Source: Frigidibacter oleivorans
Lineage (GTDB): Bacteria; Pseudomonadota; Alphaproteobacteria; Rhodobacterales; Rhodobacteraceae
Assembly (NCBI RefSeq): GCF_003993775.1
Contig: NZ_RJRZ01000002.1
Location: forward strand, 62,001 to 126,000
DNA length: 64,000 nucleotides
Direction: 5' to 3'
Part shown: positions 42,897 through 52,800 of the stretch, piece after piece
Position numbering within the stretch: the first letter of the stretch is position 1
Layout: each line of letters starts with the position of its first letter
The notes under the pieces: generated by a model
What the model was told of the DNA's origin: nothing
What the model saw: the letters and a program-made list of their open reading frames with translations, nothing else
Database searches by the model: none
Position numbers and translations under genes: made by a program

Positions 42897-44549
42897 ATGC
42901 CGCTTACTGTCCTGCCGCCGCACATCCTGCTTCCCGCCACGCTCGTCGCCATCTCGCTATCCTCCGCCCTGCTGTCCCTGCTGCTGATCACGGTCATGCT
43001 GCGCCGGAACCGCGCCCGGACCGCCGGCCTGGGCGAGGCGGCGGAGATCGGGGCCGAGGATCACGCCGCGGTCTTCCTGTTCGACGACCAGTTGCTGGTC
43101 GAAGCCTCGCCCGCCGCCCAGGGCCTGTTCGACACGCTGCCCCCCGGCGCCTCCGACTGGGCGCGGCTCGCGGCCTTCCTCGCGCCGCGTTTCCCGGGGA
43201 TCGAGGGCCGGATTGCCCGGCTGGCCGACATCGGCACGCTCGACCTGCGCAGCGAGGAGCCGGCGCCGCTGCGCCTGCGGGCCGAGATGGCGGGCGCGCT
43301 GGCGCGGATCACGCTGGTGGACCTGACGGCCGAGGGCCAGTCGGTCCGGCTCGACGCGCTGAGCCTGAGGGCGATGGAGGACGAGTTGCGCGCCCTGCGC
43401 GACACGGTGCAGCACCTGCCCGCCCCCGTCTGGCGCAGCGATGCCGAAGGGCAGGTGATCTGGGCGAACCGCGCTTATCTGTCGCTGATCCGGTCCGAGG
43501 CGGATGCGCCCGAGGGCGTGGCGGCGGCCTGGCCCCTGCCGCAACTCTTCGATCCGGTCCCGCAGGACAAGGGCACAAGGCGGCTGCGGCTCGACCGGCC
43601 CGCGAGCGGGGGACGCGATGGCACCCGCTGGTTCGAGGGCTACCGCCACAACCTGCCGGGGGGCAGGCTGGGGGTCGCGCTGCCGGCGGATGCGACGGTG
43701 CGGGCCGAGGCAGCGCTGCGCGAATTCGTGCAGACCCTGACCAAGACCTTCGCGCATCTGCCGATCGGTCTGGCGATCTTCGACCGGCAGCGGCAACTGG
43801 CACTGTTCAATCCCGCGCTGACGGACCTGACGACGCTGGGGGCGGAATTCCTGTCGGCGCGCCCGACGCTGTTCGCCTTTCTCGACCGGCTGCGCGAGGC
43901 GCGGATGATCCCCGAACCCAAGGATTACGGCAGCTGGCGGCGCGACATGGCGGCGCTGGAAAAGGCCGCGGCCTCGGGCCAGTACAGCGAGGTATGGGCG
44001 CTGGCGGGCGGGCAGACCTGGCAGGTGACGGGCCGGCCCCACCCCGACGGGGCGGTCGCGCTGATGATCGAGGACATCTCTGCCGAGATGTCGCTGACCC
44101 GCCGCTTCCGGTCCGAACTGGAACTGGGGCAAAGCGTCGTCGACGCGCTCGACGAGGGGATCGCGGTGTTCTCGCCCACGGGCAGCCTGATCATGTCGAA
44201 CGCCGCCTATGGCCGCATCTGGGGGCAGGACCCCGAACGGCTGATGGCCGAGACGGGGCTGTCCGCCACGATCCGGCTGTGGCAGGCGCGCGGCTTGCCG
44301 AACCAGACATGGGAGGCGGCGCGCGACTTCCTGTCCCGGTCGGGACCGCGCCCGGACTGGGGGGCAGAGGTGACGCTGTGGGGCGGGCAGCGGCTGTCGT
44401 TCCGGCTGCGCACCCTGCCGGGCGGGCGGGTCATGGCCAGCTTCCGGCCGCTGGACGGCGGCGCGCTGCAGGTCGCCCGGCAGCGGCGGCGGGGCGGGCT
44501 GTCCGCCATCGCGGCGAACCGGCCGGAGCAGGAGGCGCCCCCCGCCTGA
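42897..44549 (+). CDS. divL: Multi-PAS membrane protein, DivL-like without kinase domain
   Basis: A 550-aa protein with one N-terminal membrane helix (about 12-35) and three clear PAS-type units: about 165-262 (PVWRSDAEGQVIWANRAYLSL), 283-395 (FAHLPIGLAIFDRQRQLALFN) and 411-510 (ALDEGIAVFSPTGSLIMSN), plus a PAS-like 57-143. No H-box or ATPase motifs follow; it ends after the last PAS. Rhodobacterales carry such a PAS protein, called DivL in Rhodobacter capsulatus, that acts with CckA-ChpT-CtrA in cell-cycle and gene-transfer-agent control. Position beside regB and upstream of tsaE supports this. The name rests on architecture and context and is less certain than the domain call. Confidence 0.7.
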   Translation: MPLTVLPPHILLPATLVAISLSSALLSLLLITVMLRRNRARTAGLGEAAEIGAEDHAAVFLFDDQLLVEASPAAQGLFDTLPPGASDWARLAAFLAPRFPGIEGRIARLADIGTLDLRSEEPAPLRLRAEMAGALARITLVDLTAEGQSVRLDALSLRAMEDELRALRDTVQHLPAPVWRSDAEGQVIWANRAYLSLIRSEADAPEGVAAAWPLPQLFDPVPQDKGTRRLRLDRPASGGRDGTRWFEGYRHNLPGGRLGVALPADATVRAEAALREFVQTLTKTFAHLPIGLAIFDRQRQLALFNPALTDLTTLGAEFLSARPTLFAFLDRLREARMIPEPKDYGSWRRDMAALEKAAASGQYSEVWALAGGQTWQVTGRPHPDGAVALMIEDISAEMSLTRRFRSELELGQSVVDALDEGIAVFSPTGSLIMSNAAYGRIWGQDPERLMAETGLSATIRLWQARGLPNQTWEAARDFLSRSGPRPDWGAEVTLWGGQRLSFRLRTLPGGRVMASFRPLDGGALQVARQRRRGGLSAIAANRPEQEAPPA

Positions 44550-44634
44550 GCTGCCCCGCCTGAGACGCCGGCCGCCACGGCCCTCCGCCGCCTGCCGCCT
44601 TGCGGCGACCCGCCGCGGGGGGCTAGATGACGGC

Positions 44635-45159
44635 ATGAGCCCCGCCCCCCGCTTTCCCGATCCGGCGCCCCCCGCCAGCCCCGCCTGCGAGGTCGTGCTG
44701 GCCCTGCCCGACCCCGCCGCGACCGAGGCGCTGGCCCGGCGGATGGCGCCGCTGCTGCGGGCCGGGGATGTCCTGCTGCTGCAAGGCCCCATCGGCGCGG
44801 GCAAGACCCATTTCGCCCGCCACCTGATCCAGCAGCTGATGGCCCGCGACGGTCAGGTCGAGGACGTGCCCTCGCCGACCTTCACGCTGGTCCAGACCTA
44901 TGAGGCCGGCGGGATGGAGATCTGGCATGCCGACCTCTATCGCCTGACCGGCCCCGCCGAGGTCGAGGAACTGGGCCTGATCGAGGCGTTCGACAGCGCG
45001 CTCTGCCTGATCGAATGGCCCGACCGGCTGGGACCGCTGGTCCCCGGTCACGGGCTGCGGCTGGAGTTCGGTATCGCGGGCGAGGGGCGGCGGCTGCGCC
45101 TGTCGGGCGGGGCCAGCTGGCCGGACCGGCTGGCGGGACTGGCGGGGGCCGGACCGTGA
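44635..45159 (+). CDS. tsaE: tRNA threonylcarbamoyladenosine synthesis ATPase TsaE
   Basis: A 174-aa P-loop ATPase that supports TsaD-TsaB in t6A formation. Walker A is GPIGAGKTH (51-59), the switch-like region is PSPTFTLVQTYE and the Walker B-type HADLYRL is followed by EELGLIEAFD and IEWPDRL, the usual TsaE order. It has an unusually long proline-rich N-terminus of about 18 residues. It overlaps the amgK-like gene by GTGA. Confidence 0.95.
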   Translation: MSPAPRFPDPAPPASPACEVVLALPDPAATEALARRMAPLLRAGDVLLLQGPIGAGKTHFARHLIQQLMARDGQVEDVPSPTFTLVQTYEAGGMEIWHADLYRLTGPAEVEELGLIEAFDSALCLIEWPDRLGPLVPGHGLRLEFGIAGEGRRLRLSGGASWPDRLAGLAGAGP

Positions 45160-46184
45160 CGCCCTCGCGCAGCCCCGCCGCGATGCTGGCCGCCGCCGGA
45201 TGGGCCGATGCCCTGCGCCGGCCGCTGGCGGGCGACGCCTCGAACCGGAAATACGAACGCCTGACCCGGGCCGGGACCGGGGCCGCTGCGGTGCTGATGG
45301 ATGCCGATCCGGCGAAAGGCGAGGATGTGCGCCCCTTCCTGCGCATCGCCCGCCATCTGGCCGCGCAGGGCCTGTCCGCGCCCGCGATCCTGGCCGAGGA
45401 CGTGGCGCAGGGCTTCCTGCTGATCGAGGATCTGGGCGACGCGCTCTTTGCCCGCATCCTCGCCGCCGAACCGGGCCGCGAGGTCGAACTGTACGCCCCC
45501 GCCGCCGCCGCGCTGGCCCGGCTGCACGCGGCGCCGCTGCCCCCGGGCATCGCCCGCTATGACGCGGCGCTGATGGGCCGGATGGCGGCGCTGGCGCTCG
45601 ACTGGTATCTGCCGGGCGCGACCGGGCTGGCGCGCGATCCGGATGCCTCCGCCGCCTTCGCTGCGATGGTCGCCGGGCTGAAGGATCGCCTCGCCCCGGG
45701 CGAGCCGGTGCTGGTGCTGCGCGACTTCCACGCTGAAAACCTGCTGTGGCTGCCAGAGCGGGACGGCGCGGCGCGGGTCGGCCTGCTGGACTTCCAGGAC
45801 GCGATGGCGGGGCCGCGGGCCTATGACCTCGTGTCGATGCTGCAGGACGCCCGGCGCGACGTGACACCCGCGGCCGAGGCCGAGCTGCGGGCGCGGTTCG
45901 CCGCGGACGAGGGGCTGGACCCGCAGGCCTTTGCCGCGGAATACGCCTTCTGCGGCGCGCAGCGGAACCTGCGGATCATCGGCGTCTTTGCCCGGCTGTC
46001 GATGCATTACGGCAAGCCGCACTATGTGGACCTGATCCCCCGCGTCTGGGATCTGCTGCAGCGCGACCTGTCCCACCCGGCGCTGGCGGACCTGGCGCGC
46101 GCCGTCGCGGCCCTGCTGCCGCCCCCCGACCCCGCGACCCTGCGAAGGATCAAGGACGAATGCGGACGCCACCCGCTGCACTGA
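45156..46184 (+). CDS. amgK: AmgK-like amino-sugar kinase (aminoglycoside phosphotransferase fold)
   Basis: A 342-aa kinase. The catalytic loop LRDFHAENLLWLPE (about 189-202) and the metal motif GLLDFQDAMAGPRAYDL (about 210-226) are of the AmgK type, which phosphorylates N-acetylmuramic acid and GlcNAc at the anomeric carbon in peptidoglycan recycling. The start is GTG 45156 in the tsaE stop; frames opening earlier are overlap artefacts. It overlaps the nucleotidyltransferase gene by 25 bp. The AmgK-MurU pair forms UDP-MurNAc without de novo synthesis, giving intrinsic tolerance to fosfomycin in other bacteria. Function is inferred from this pairing. Confidence 0.8.
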   Translation: MTPSRSPAAMLAAAGWADALRRPLAGDASNRKYERLTRAGTGAAAVLMDADPAKGEDVRPFLRIARHLAAQGLSAPAILAEDVAQGFLLIEDLGDALFARILAAEPGREVELYAPAAAALARLHAAPLPPGIARYDAALMGRMAALALDWYLPGATGLARDPDASAAFAAMVAGLKDRLAPGEPVLVLRDFHAENLLWLPERDGAARVGLLDFQDAMAGPRAYDLVSMLQDARRDVTPAAEAELRARFAADEGLDPQAFAAEYAFCGAQRNLRIIGVFARLSMHYGKPHYVDLIPRVWDLLQRDLSHPALADLARAVAALLPPPDPATLRRIKDECGRHPLH

Positions 46185-46846
46185 TGCTGTATGCCGCGGG
46201 GCTTGGCACCCGGATGCGGCCGCTGACCGACGACCGGCCCAAGCCGCTGGTCGCGGTGGCGGGCCGGGCGCTGATCGACCATGCGCTGGCGCTGGTGCCG
46301 GACGGGCTGCGCGTCGTCGCCAACAGCCACTACCGCGCGCCGCAACTGGCCGCGCATCTGGCCGGGCGGGGGATCGCGATCTCGCACGAGCCGGTGCTGC
46401 TGGATACCGGCGGCGGCCTCGCCGCGGCGCTGCCGCTGCTGGACGCGGATCCCGTCTATACGCTGAACACCGATGCGGTCTGGACCGGGCCCGGCCCGCT
46501 CGCCACCCTCGCGGCGGCATGGGATGCGGCGCGGATGGACGCGCTGTTGCTGGTGGTGCCGCAGGACCGGGCCACGGGCCATGCCGGGGCGGGCGATTTC
46601 CGGCTGCATCCCGACGGGCGGCTGGAGCGGGGTCCGGGGGTGGCGGCGGACCGCGTCTATACCGGCGCGCAGATCCTGACGCCCCGCCTGATCGAACCGG
46701 GCGACGGCGCGGTCTTTTCCAACAACCTGCTGTGGAACCGCGCCGCCGCGCGCGGGCGGCTGTTCGGCGTGACCCATCCCGGCGGCTGGTGCGATGTCGG
46801 CCGCCCCGACAGCATCCCGCTGGCCGAGACGCTGCTGCATGGCTGA
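46160..46846 (+). CDS. murU: MurU-like nucleotidyltransferase
   Basis: A 228-aa sugar-phosphate nucleotidyltransferase. LYAAGLGTRMRPLTDDRPKPL (10-30) is the nucleotide loop with catalytic R and K; LNTDAVW gives the metal aspartate, and GGWCDVGRPDSI ends the sugar pocket. MurU converts MurNAc-1-phosphate to UDP-MurNAc. The gene starts inside amgK and ends inside addB (8-bp overlap). A generic mannose-1-phosphate guanylyltransferase is the alternative but the AmgK partner makes MurU more likely. Confidence 0.8.
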   Translation: MRTPPAALMLYAAGLGTRMRPLTDDRPKPLVAVAGRALIDHALALVPDGLRVVANSHYRAPQLAAHLAGRGIAISHEPVLLDTGGGLAAALPLLDADPVYTLNTDAVWTGPGPLATLAAAWDAARMDALLLVVPQDRATGHAGAGDFRLHPDGRLERGPGVAADRVYTGAQILTPRLIEPGDGAVFSNNLLWNRAAARGRLFGVTHPGGWCDVGRPDSIPLAETLLHG

Positions 46847-49832
46847 GCTGTATGCCCTGCCCTGCGGTGTCGATTTCGCCGAGGCGCTGGTCGCCGGGCT
46901 GATCGGGCGGATGGCCGGTGCCCCGCCCGAGGCGATGGCCCGGGTGACGATCTACCTGAACGGCGGGCGGATGCTGCGGCAGGTGCGCCGCGCCTTCGAT
47001 GCCCGCGTGGCCCCGGGCCGGGCGCTGCTGCTGCCGCGGCTGCGGCTGGTCACCGATATCGGCCAGGACCCGCTGTCGGACCTGCCGCCCGCGGTGCCGC
47101 CGCTGCGCCGCCGGCTGGAACTGGCGCAGCTGGTCGCGGGCCTCGTGGCGCGCCAGCCGGATTTCGCCGCGGGCGGCGCGCCCTACGATCTGGCCGACAG
47201 CCTGCAGGCGCTGATGACCGAGATGCAGGAAGAGGCGGTCGATCCCGCCGCGCTGGACGGGCTGGATGTGGCCGACCATGCCGCGCACTGGCAGCGCTCG
47301 CTGGCCTTCATCCGCATCGTCGCCCGCTTCTGCACCGGGGACGAGCCGCCCGATCCCGGCCTGCGGCTGCGGCTGGCGGTCGAGGCGCAGGCCCGGGCGT
47401 GGCAGCTGGTCCCACCCCCCGGCCCGGTGATTGCCGCAGGCTCCACCGGATCGCGCGGGCCGATCGCCGCCTTCCTGCGGGCGGTGGCGGCGCTGCCGGG
47501 CGGGGCGGTGGTGCTGCCCGGCTTCGACTTCGACCTGCCGGAGGCCGTGTGGCACATCCTCGATGCCGGGCCGGTCCCGGCCGAGGATCATCCCCAATAC
47601 CGGCATCTGGCGCTGGCGACCTCGCTGGGCCTGGCCCCGGCCCAGATCCGGCGCTGGCACGACGCGCCCGCGCCCAGCCCGGCGCGCAACGCGCTGGTGT
47701 CGCTGGCGCTGCGCCCTGCGCCCGTTACCGACCAGTGGCTGGTCGAAGGCGCGGCCCTGCCGCCCCTGGCCGAGGCCGCCGGGCGGATGACGCTGATCGA
47801 GGCGCCCAATCCGCGGGCCGAGGCGCTGGCTGTCGCCCTGCGCCTGCGGCAGGCGGTGGAGGAGGGCACCCGCGCCGCGCTGATCACCCCCGACCGGCTG
47901 CTGACGCGCCGGGTGGCGGCGGCGCTGGACCGCTGGGGGCTGGTCGCCGACGATTCCGCCGGGCAGCCGCTGATCCTGTCGCCGCCCGGGCGGTTCCTGC
48001 GGCATGTGGCGGACCTGTTCGGCCGCAAGCCTTCGGTGGAATCGCTGCTGACGCTGCTGAAACATCCGCTGGCCCATACCGGCGGCACGGATCGCGGGCC
48101 GCATCTGCGCTTCACCCGCGAACTGGAACTGCACCTGCGCCGCCACGGCCCCGCCTTCCCCGCCCCCGAGGATCTGATCCGCTGGGCGGCGAGGGCGGCG
48201 GAGGACGGGCGCGAGGACTGGGCACGCTGGCTGGCCGCGCGGATCGGCGGGCTCGACGCGCAGTCGGGCGACCGGCCGCTGCCGGACTGGGTGGCCGCGC
48301 ATCTGGCCCTGGCCGGGGCGCTGGCGGCGGGACCGGGCGGCACGGTCGAGGCCAGCGCGCTGTGGCGCGACGCGGCGGGGCGCGCGGCTTGGACGGTGAT
48401 GGCGGAACTGGCGGCAGAGGCCGGGCATGGCGGCGCGATGGGTCCGCGCGATTATGCGGTGCTGCTGGCCGGGCTGCTGGACCGCGGCTCGGTCCGCCTG
48501 CCCGAGGGCGCGCATCCGCTGCTGTCGATCTGGGGACCGCGCGATGCCCGGGCGCAGGGGGCGGAACTGGTGATCCTCGGCGGTCTGACCGAAGGCACCT
48601 GGCCCGCGATGCCCGCGCCCGACCCGTGGATGTCGCGGCGGATGCGGATGGAGGCGGGGCTGCGCCTGCCCGAACGGCAGGTGGGGCTGGCGGCGCATGA
48701 CTTCCAGCAGGCTGTCGCCGCGCCCGAGGTGGTGCTGACCCGCGCCCTGCGCGATGCCGAGGCGGAAACCGTGCCCTCGCGCTGGCTGAACCGGCTGACC
48801 AACCTGATGGAGGGTCTGCCGGGCCGGGGCGGACCGCAGGCGCTGGCCGCGATGCGGGACCGGGGGCGGGCGATCCTGCGCGATGCGCTGGCGCTGGAGG
48901 CGCCGGCGGCGGCCGAACCGCGCGCGCCCCGCCCCGCCCCCCGCCCGCCGCTGAAGGACCGGCCAAGGGAACTGGCCGTCACCGGGATCCGCACGCTGAT
49001 CCGCGACCCCTATGCGATCTATGCCCGCCATATCCTGCGGCTGCGCCCGCTCGACCCCGTGGGGGCGGCGCCAGACCCACGGCTGCGGGGGCAGGTGCTG
49101 CACCTGATCGTCGAGCGCTTCCTGCGCGGGCGCGCCGCGGACGAGACGGCGGAGCTGACCCGCGCCCGGCTGCTGGCCGTGGCCGAGGCGGTGCTGGCCG
49201 AAGAGGTGCCTTGGACCGGGGCGCAGCGGCTGTGGCTGGCGCGGCTCGCCCGGGTCGCCGACCGGTTCCTTGCCGCCGAGGCGGGGCGCGCGGCGCGGGG
49301 ACAGCCCGTGGTGCTGGAACGCACGGGGCGGGTGACGCTACCCGCGCTCGGCTTCACGCTGACCGCAAGACCCGACCGGATCGACCTGCTGGAGGACGGG
49401 CGGGTGCATATCTACGACTACAAGACCGGCACGCCGCCCAGCCTCGACCAGCAGGCGCATTTCGAGAAACAGCTGCTGCTGGAGGCGGCGATGGCCGAAC
49501 GCGGCGGGTTCGAGATGCTGGGTCCGCGCGAGGTCGAGGCGGTGACCTATATCGGCCTCGGCACCAGGGCGCGGCAGGTGACGAACCCGCTGACCGATGC
49601 CGACAAGGGCCTGACCATCGGCCAGACCTGGGACGGGCTGAACCGCCTGATGCAGGGCTATCTGGCCGAGGGCCGCCCCTACCCCGCCCGCCGCGCGATG
49701 TTCGAGACGCGCAGCGCCAGCGACTATGACCACCTGTCCCGCTTCGGCGAGTGGGAGATCACGGCGGCGGCGCAGACGATCCCGGTAGGCGACGATCCGG
49801 GCCAGAACGGCAACGGCGGGGGCGCGGCATGA
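46839..49832 (+). CDS. addB: Double-strand break repair protein AddB
   Basis: A 997-aa subunit of the AddAB helicase-nuclease that resects DNA ends for recombination. No Walker A is present, as in alphaproteobacterial AddB. The C-terminal RecB-type nuclease has ARPDRIDLLEDGRVHIYDYKTG (about 844-865), with the catalytic D and DYK. Only two cysteines exist in the whole protein (C9 and one near residue 165), so the four-cysteine iron-sulfur staple known in Bacillus AddB is absent. ATG 46839 overlaps the murU stop; the end overlaps addA by ATGA. Confidence 0.95.
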   Translation: MAELYALPCGVDFAEALVAGLIGRMAGAPPEAMARVTIYLNGGRMLRQVRRAFDARVAPGRALLLPRLRLVTDIGQDPLSDLPPAVPPLRRRLELAQLVAGLVARQPDFAAGGAPYDLADSLQALMTEMQEEAVDPAALDGLDVADHAAHWQRSLAFIRIVARFCTGDEPPDPGLRLRLAVEAQARAWQLVPPPGPVIAAGSTGSRGPIAAFLRAVAALPGGAVVLPGFDFDLPEAVWHILDAGPVPAEDHPQYRHLALATSLGLAPAQIRRWHDAPAPSPARNALVSLALRPAPVTDQWLVEGAALPPLAEAAGRMTLIEAPNPRAEALAVALRLRQAVEEGTRAALITPDRLLTRRVAAALDRWGLVADDSAGQPLILSPPGRFLRHVADLFGRKPSVESLLTLLKHPLAHTGGTDRGPHLRFTRELELHLRRHGPAFPAPEDLIRWAARAAEDGREDWARWLAARIGGLDAQSGDRPLPDWVAAHLALAGALAAGPGGTVEASALWRDAAGRAAWTVMAELAAEAGHGGAMGPRDYAVLLAGLLDRGSVRLPEGAHPLLSIWGPRDARAQGAELVILGGLTEGTWPAMPAPDPWMSRRMRMEAGLRLPERQVGLAAHDFQQAVAAPEVVLTRALRDAEAETVPSRWLNRLTNLMEGLPGRGGPQALAAMRDRGRAILRDALALEAPAAAEPRAPRPAPRPPLKDRPRELAVTGIRTLIRDPYAIYARHILRLRPLDPVGAAPDPRLRGQVLHLIVERFLRGRAADETAELTRARLLAVAEAVLAEEVPWTGAQRLWLARLARVADRFLAAEAGRAARGQPVVLERTGRVTLPALGFTLTARPDRIDLLEDGRVHIYDYKTGTPPSLDQQAHFEKQLLLEAAMAERGGFEMLGPREVEAVTYIGLGTRARQVTNPLTDADKGLTIGQTWDGLNRLMQGYLAEGRPYPARRAMFETRSASDYDHLSRFGEWEITAAAQTIPVGDDPGQNGNGGGAA

Positions 49833-52800
49833 GCCTGAACGACGCGAGCCTTCGGCAGGTGACGGCGGCGAACCCCGCCGCCTCGACCTGGCTGTCGGCC
49901 AATGCCGGATCGGGCAAGACCCGGGTGCTGACCGACCGGGTGGCACGGCTGTTGCTGGGCGGGACAGAACCGCAGCGCATCCTGTGCCTGACCTATACCA
50001 AGGCCGCCGCGTCCGAGATGCAGAACCGCCTGTTCGCGCGGCTGGGGCAATGGGCGATGCTGGACGAGGCCGACCTGCGCCGGCAGTTGCAGGATCTGGG
50101 CGCCAAAGGCCCCGTCTCCCCGGCCACGCTGGCCGAGGCGCGGCGGCTGTTCGCCCGCGCCATCGAGACGCCGGGCGGGCTGAAGATCCAGACGATCCAT
50201 TCCTTCTGCGCGGGTCTTCTGCGCCGCTTCCCGCTGGAGGCCGGCGTCGCGCCCGGCTTCACCGAGATGGACGACCGCGCGGCGGAACTGCTGCGGGCCG
50301 AGATCTTCGAAGGTCTCGCCGCGGGCGAGGACCGGGACGCGGTGGACGCGCTGGCCGCGATTGCCAGCGGCGACGGGGTGGACGGACTTTTGGCGGAAAT
50401 CTGTGCCCATGCCCCGGCCTTCGAACCGCCGCTGGACGCAGCCTCCGCGCGCCAGGTCTTCGGCCTGGCCGCCGACCTGACCGAAGAGGCGCTGGCGGCC
50501 GAGGTGTTCCTGGGCGGCGAGGCCGAGCTGCTGGCAGAGCTGCTGCCCCTTCTGGAAGGCGGCAAGAGCACCGACCAGAAGGCGGGAACGGTGCTGGCGG
50601 CGCTGTCCGGCGATCTGGGGCCGGCCTGTCTGGAACAGCTCGAATCCGTGTTCCTGTATGGCCCCAAGGCCAAGGCCGGTGCCTTCGCCGCCAAGACCGA
50701 CGCTTTCCCCACCAAGGACCTGCGCGACGGCCCCTGCGCCGCGCTTCTGCCGCGCCTGCACGACCTGATGCGCCGGGTCGAGGCCGCGCGCCCCCGGCGG
50801 ATCGCGCTGGCCGCCGCGCTGTGGACCGCCGCGCTGCACCGCTTTGCCGGGGCCTTCCTGCCGCGCTACCGGGCGCGCAAGCAGGCGGCGGGCTGGCTCG
50901 ACTTCGACGACCTGATCCTGCGGGCGGCCGCCCTGCTGTCCGACCGGGGGGTGGCGCAATGGGTGCTGTTCCGGCTGGACGGCGGGATCGACCACATCCT
51001 GGTGGACGAGGCGCAGGACACCTCGCCCGGCCAGTGGCAGGTGATCGAGCGGCTGTCCGAGGAGTTCACCGCGGGCGAAGGCGCGCGCGACCGGCCGCGC
51101 ACCATCTTCGTCGTCGGCGACAAGAAACAGTCGATCTACAGCTTTCAGGGCGCGGACCTTGCCGCCTTCGACCGGATGCGCGGCCATTTCGGCGCACGCT
51201 TCGCCGCGCTCGGCACGGCGATGCAGGACCTGACGCTGGACCATTCCTTCCGCTCGGCCCCCGCCGTGCTGCGGGCGGTGGACGAAACCTTCGCCGACAC
51301 GCGTGGCGGGGGCCTGGGCGGGGCGCCCCGCCACATCGCCTTCAAGGACCGGATGCCGGGGCGGGTGGACCTGTGGCCGCTGATCCCCAGGGCCGAACCG
51401 GCCGAGCCCGAGGACTGGTCCGCCCCCGTCGATGCCCTGCCCGAGACGCATCACAACGTGCAGCTGGCGCGGCGGATCGCCGGATGGATCGGGACCACGC
51501 TGGCCGCGGGCACCTGCATCCCTGCGCGGGACGGCCCCCGCCCGATGCACGAGGGCGATATCCTGATCCTCGTGCAGCGGCGGTCGGACCTGTTCGCCGA
51601 GATCATCGCCGCCTGCAAGGCCGCGGGTCTGGCCATTGCCGGGGCCGACCGGCTGAAGCTGGGGGGCGAACTGGCGGTCCGGGACATCCGGGCGGTGCTG
51701 TCCTTCCTCGCCACGCCCGAGGATGACCTGTCGCTGGCTGCCGCCCTGCGCTCGCCGCTGTTCGGCTGGACCGAGCCGCAGCTTTATGCGCTCGCCCAGC
51801 CGCGCAAGGGCTATCTGTGGCAGGAACTGCGCGCGCGGACCGATGCCGGCGCGCTGGCCGCACGGGCGGTGCTGGACGATCTGCGCGGGCAGGCGGATTA
51901 CCTGCGCCCCTTCGAGCTGATCGAGCGGCTGCTGACCCGGCATGGTGGCCGCGCCCGGCTGGTGGCGCGGCTGGGGGTGGAGGCCGAGGACGGCATCGAC
52001 GAGCTGCTGACGCAGGCGCTGGCCTTCGAGCGGACATCGGTGCCGAGCCTGACCGGCTTCCTCGTCTGGCTGGAAGGCGGCGAGGTCGAGGTGAAGCGCC
52101 GCCCCGAGGCGGCGGGCCGGGCGATCCGGGTGATGACGGTGCATGGCGCCAAGGGGCTGGAGGCGCCCGTGGTGATCCTGCCCGACACGATCCGCGGCGA
52201 TCCGCGGGCCGAGGGCGCGGTGCTGCGCCTGCCTGGGGACGGACCGGCCGGCACCGCCGTCTGGCGGATGACCGCGGACGAGGCGCCCCCGGCGCTGGCC
52301 GCCGCCCGCGACGCGCTGAAGGACCGGCAGGCCGAGGAGCGCGACCGGCTGCTCTATGTGGCGATGACGCGGGCCGAATGCTGGCTGGTGGTCTGCGGCG
52401 CGGGCGATCCGGGGCGCGGCACGGGTCCGCAATGGTATCTGCAGGTGGCCGAGGCGATGGACCGGTTGCCGACGGAGGCCATCGACACCGGGTCCTTCGG
52501 CGAGATCCGCCGCCATGCCGAAGGCGACTGGCCCGCGCCCGCCCCCCGGGCAGAGGCGCCCCCCGCCCCGCCCGCCGCGCCGGCCCTGCCCGGCTGGATG
52601 CGGGCCTTCCCCGCCAGCCCCGCGACCGACCGGGTGTTGTCGCCCTCGGACCTCGGCGGGGCGAAGGCGCTGCCGGGCGATGCGGGCCTGCCCGAGGCCG
52701 AGGCGCTGGCCTGGGGCACGCGGCTGCATCTGCTGCTGGAATATCTGCCGGGCTGGCCCCCGGCTGATCAGGCGGAGCTGGCCGCGCGGCTGCTGTGCCG

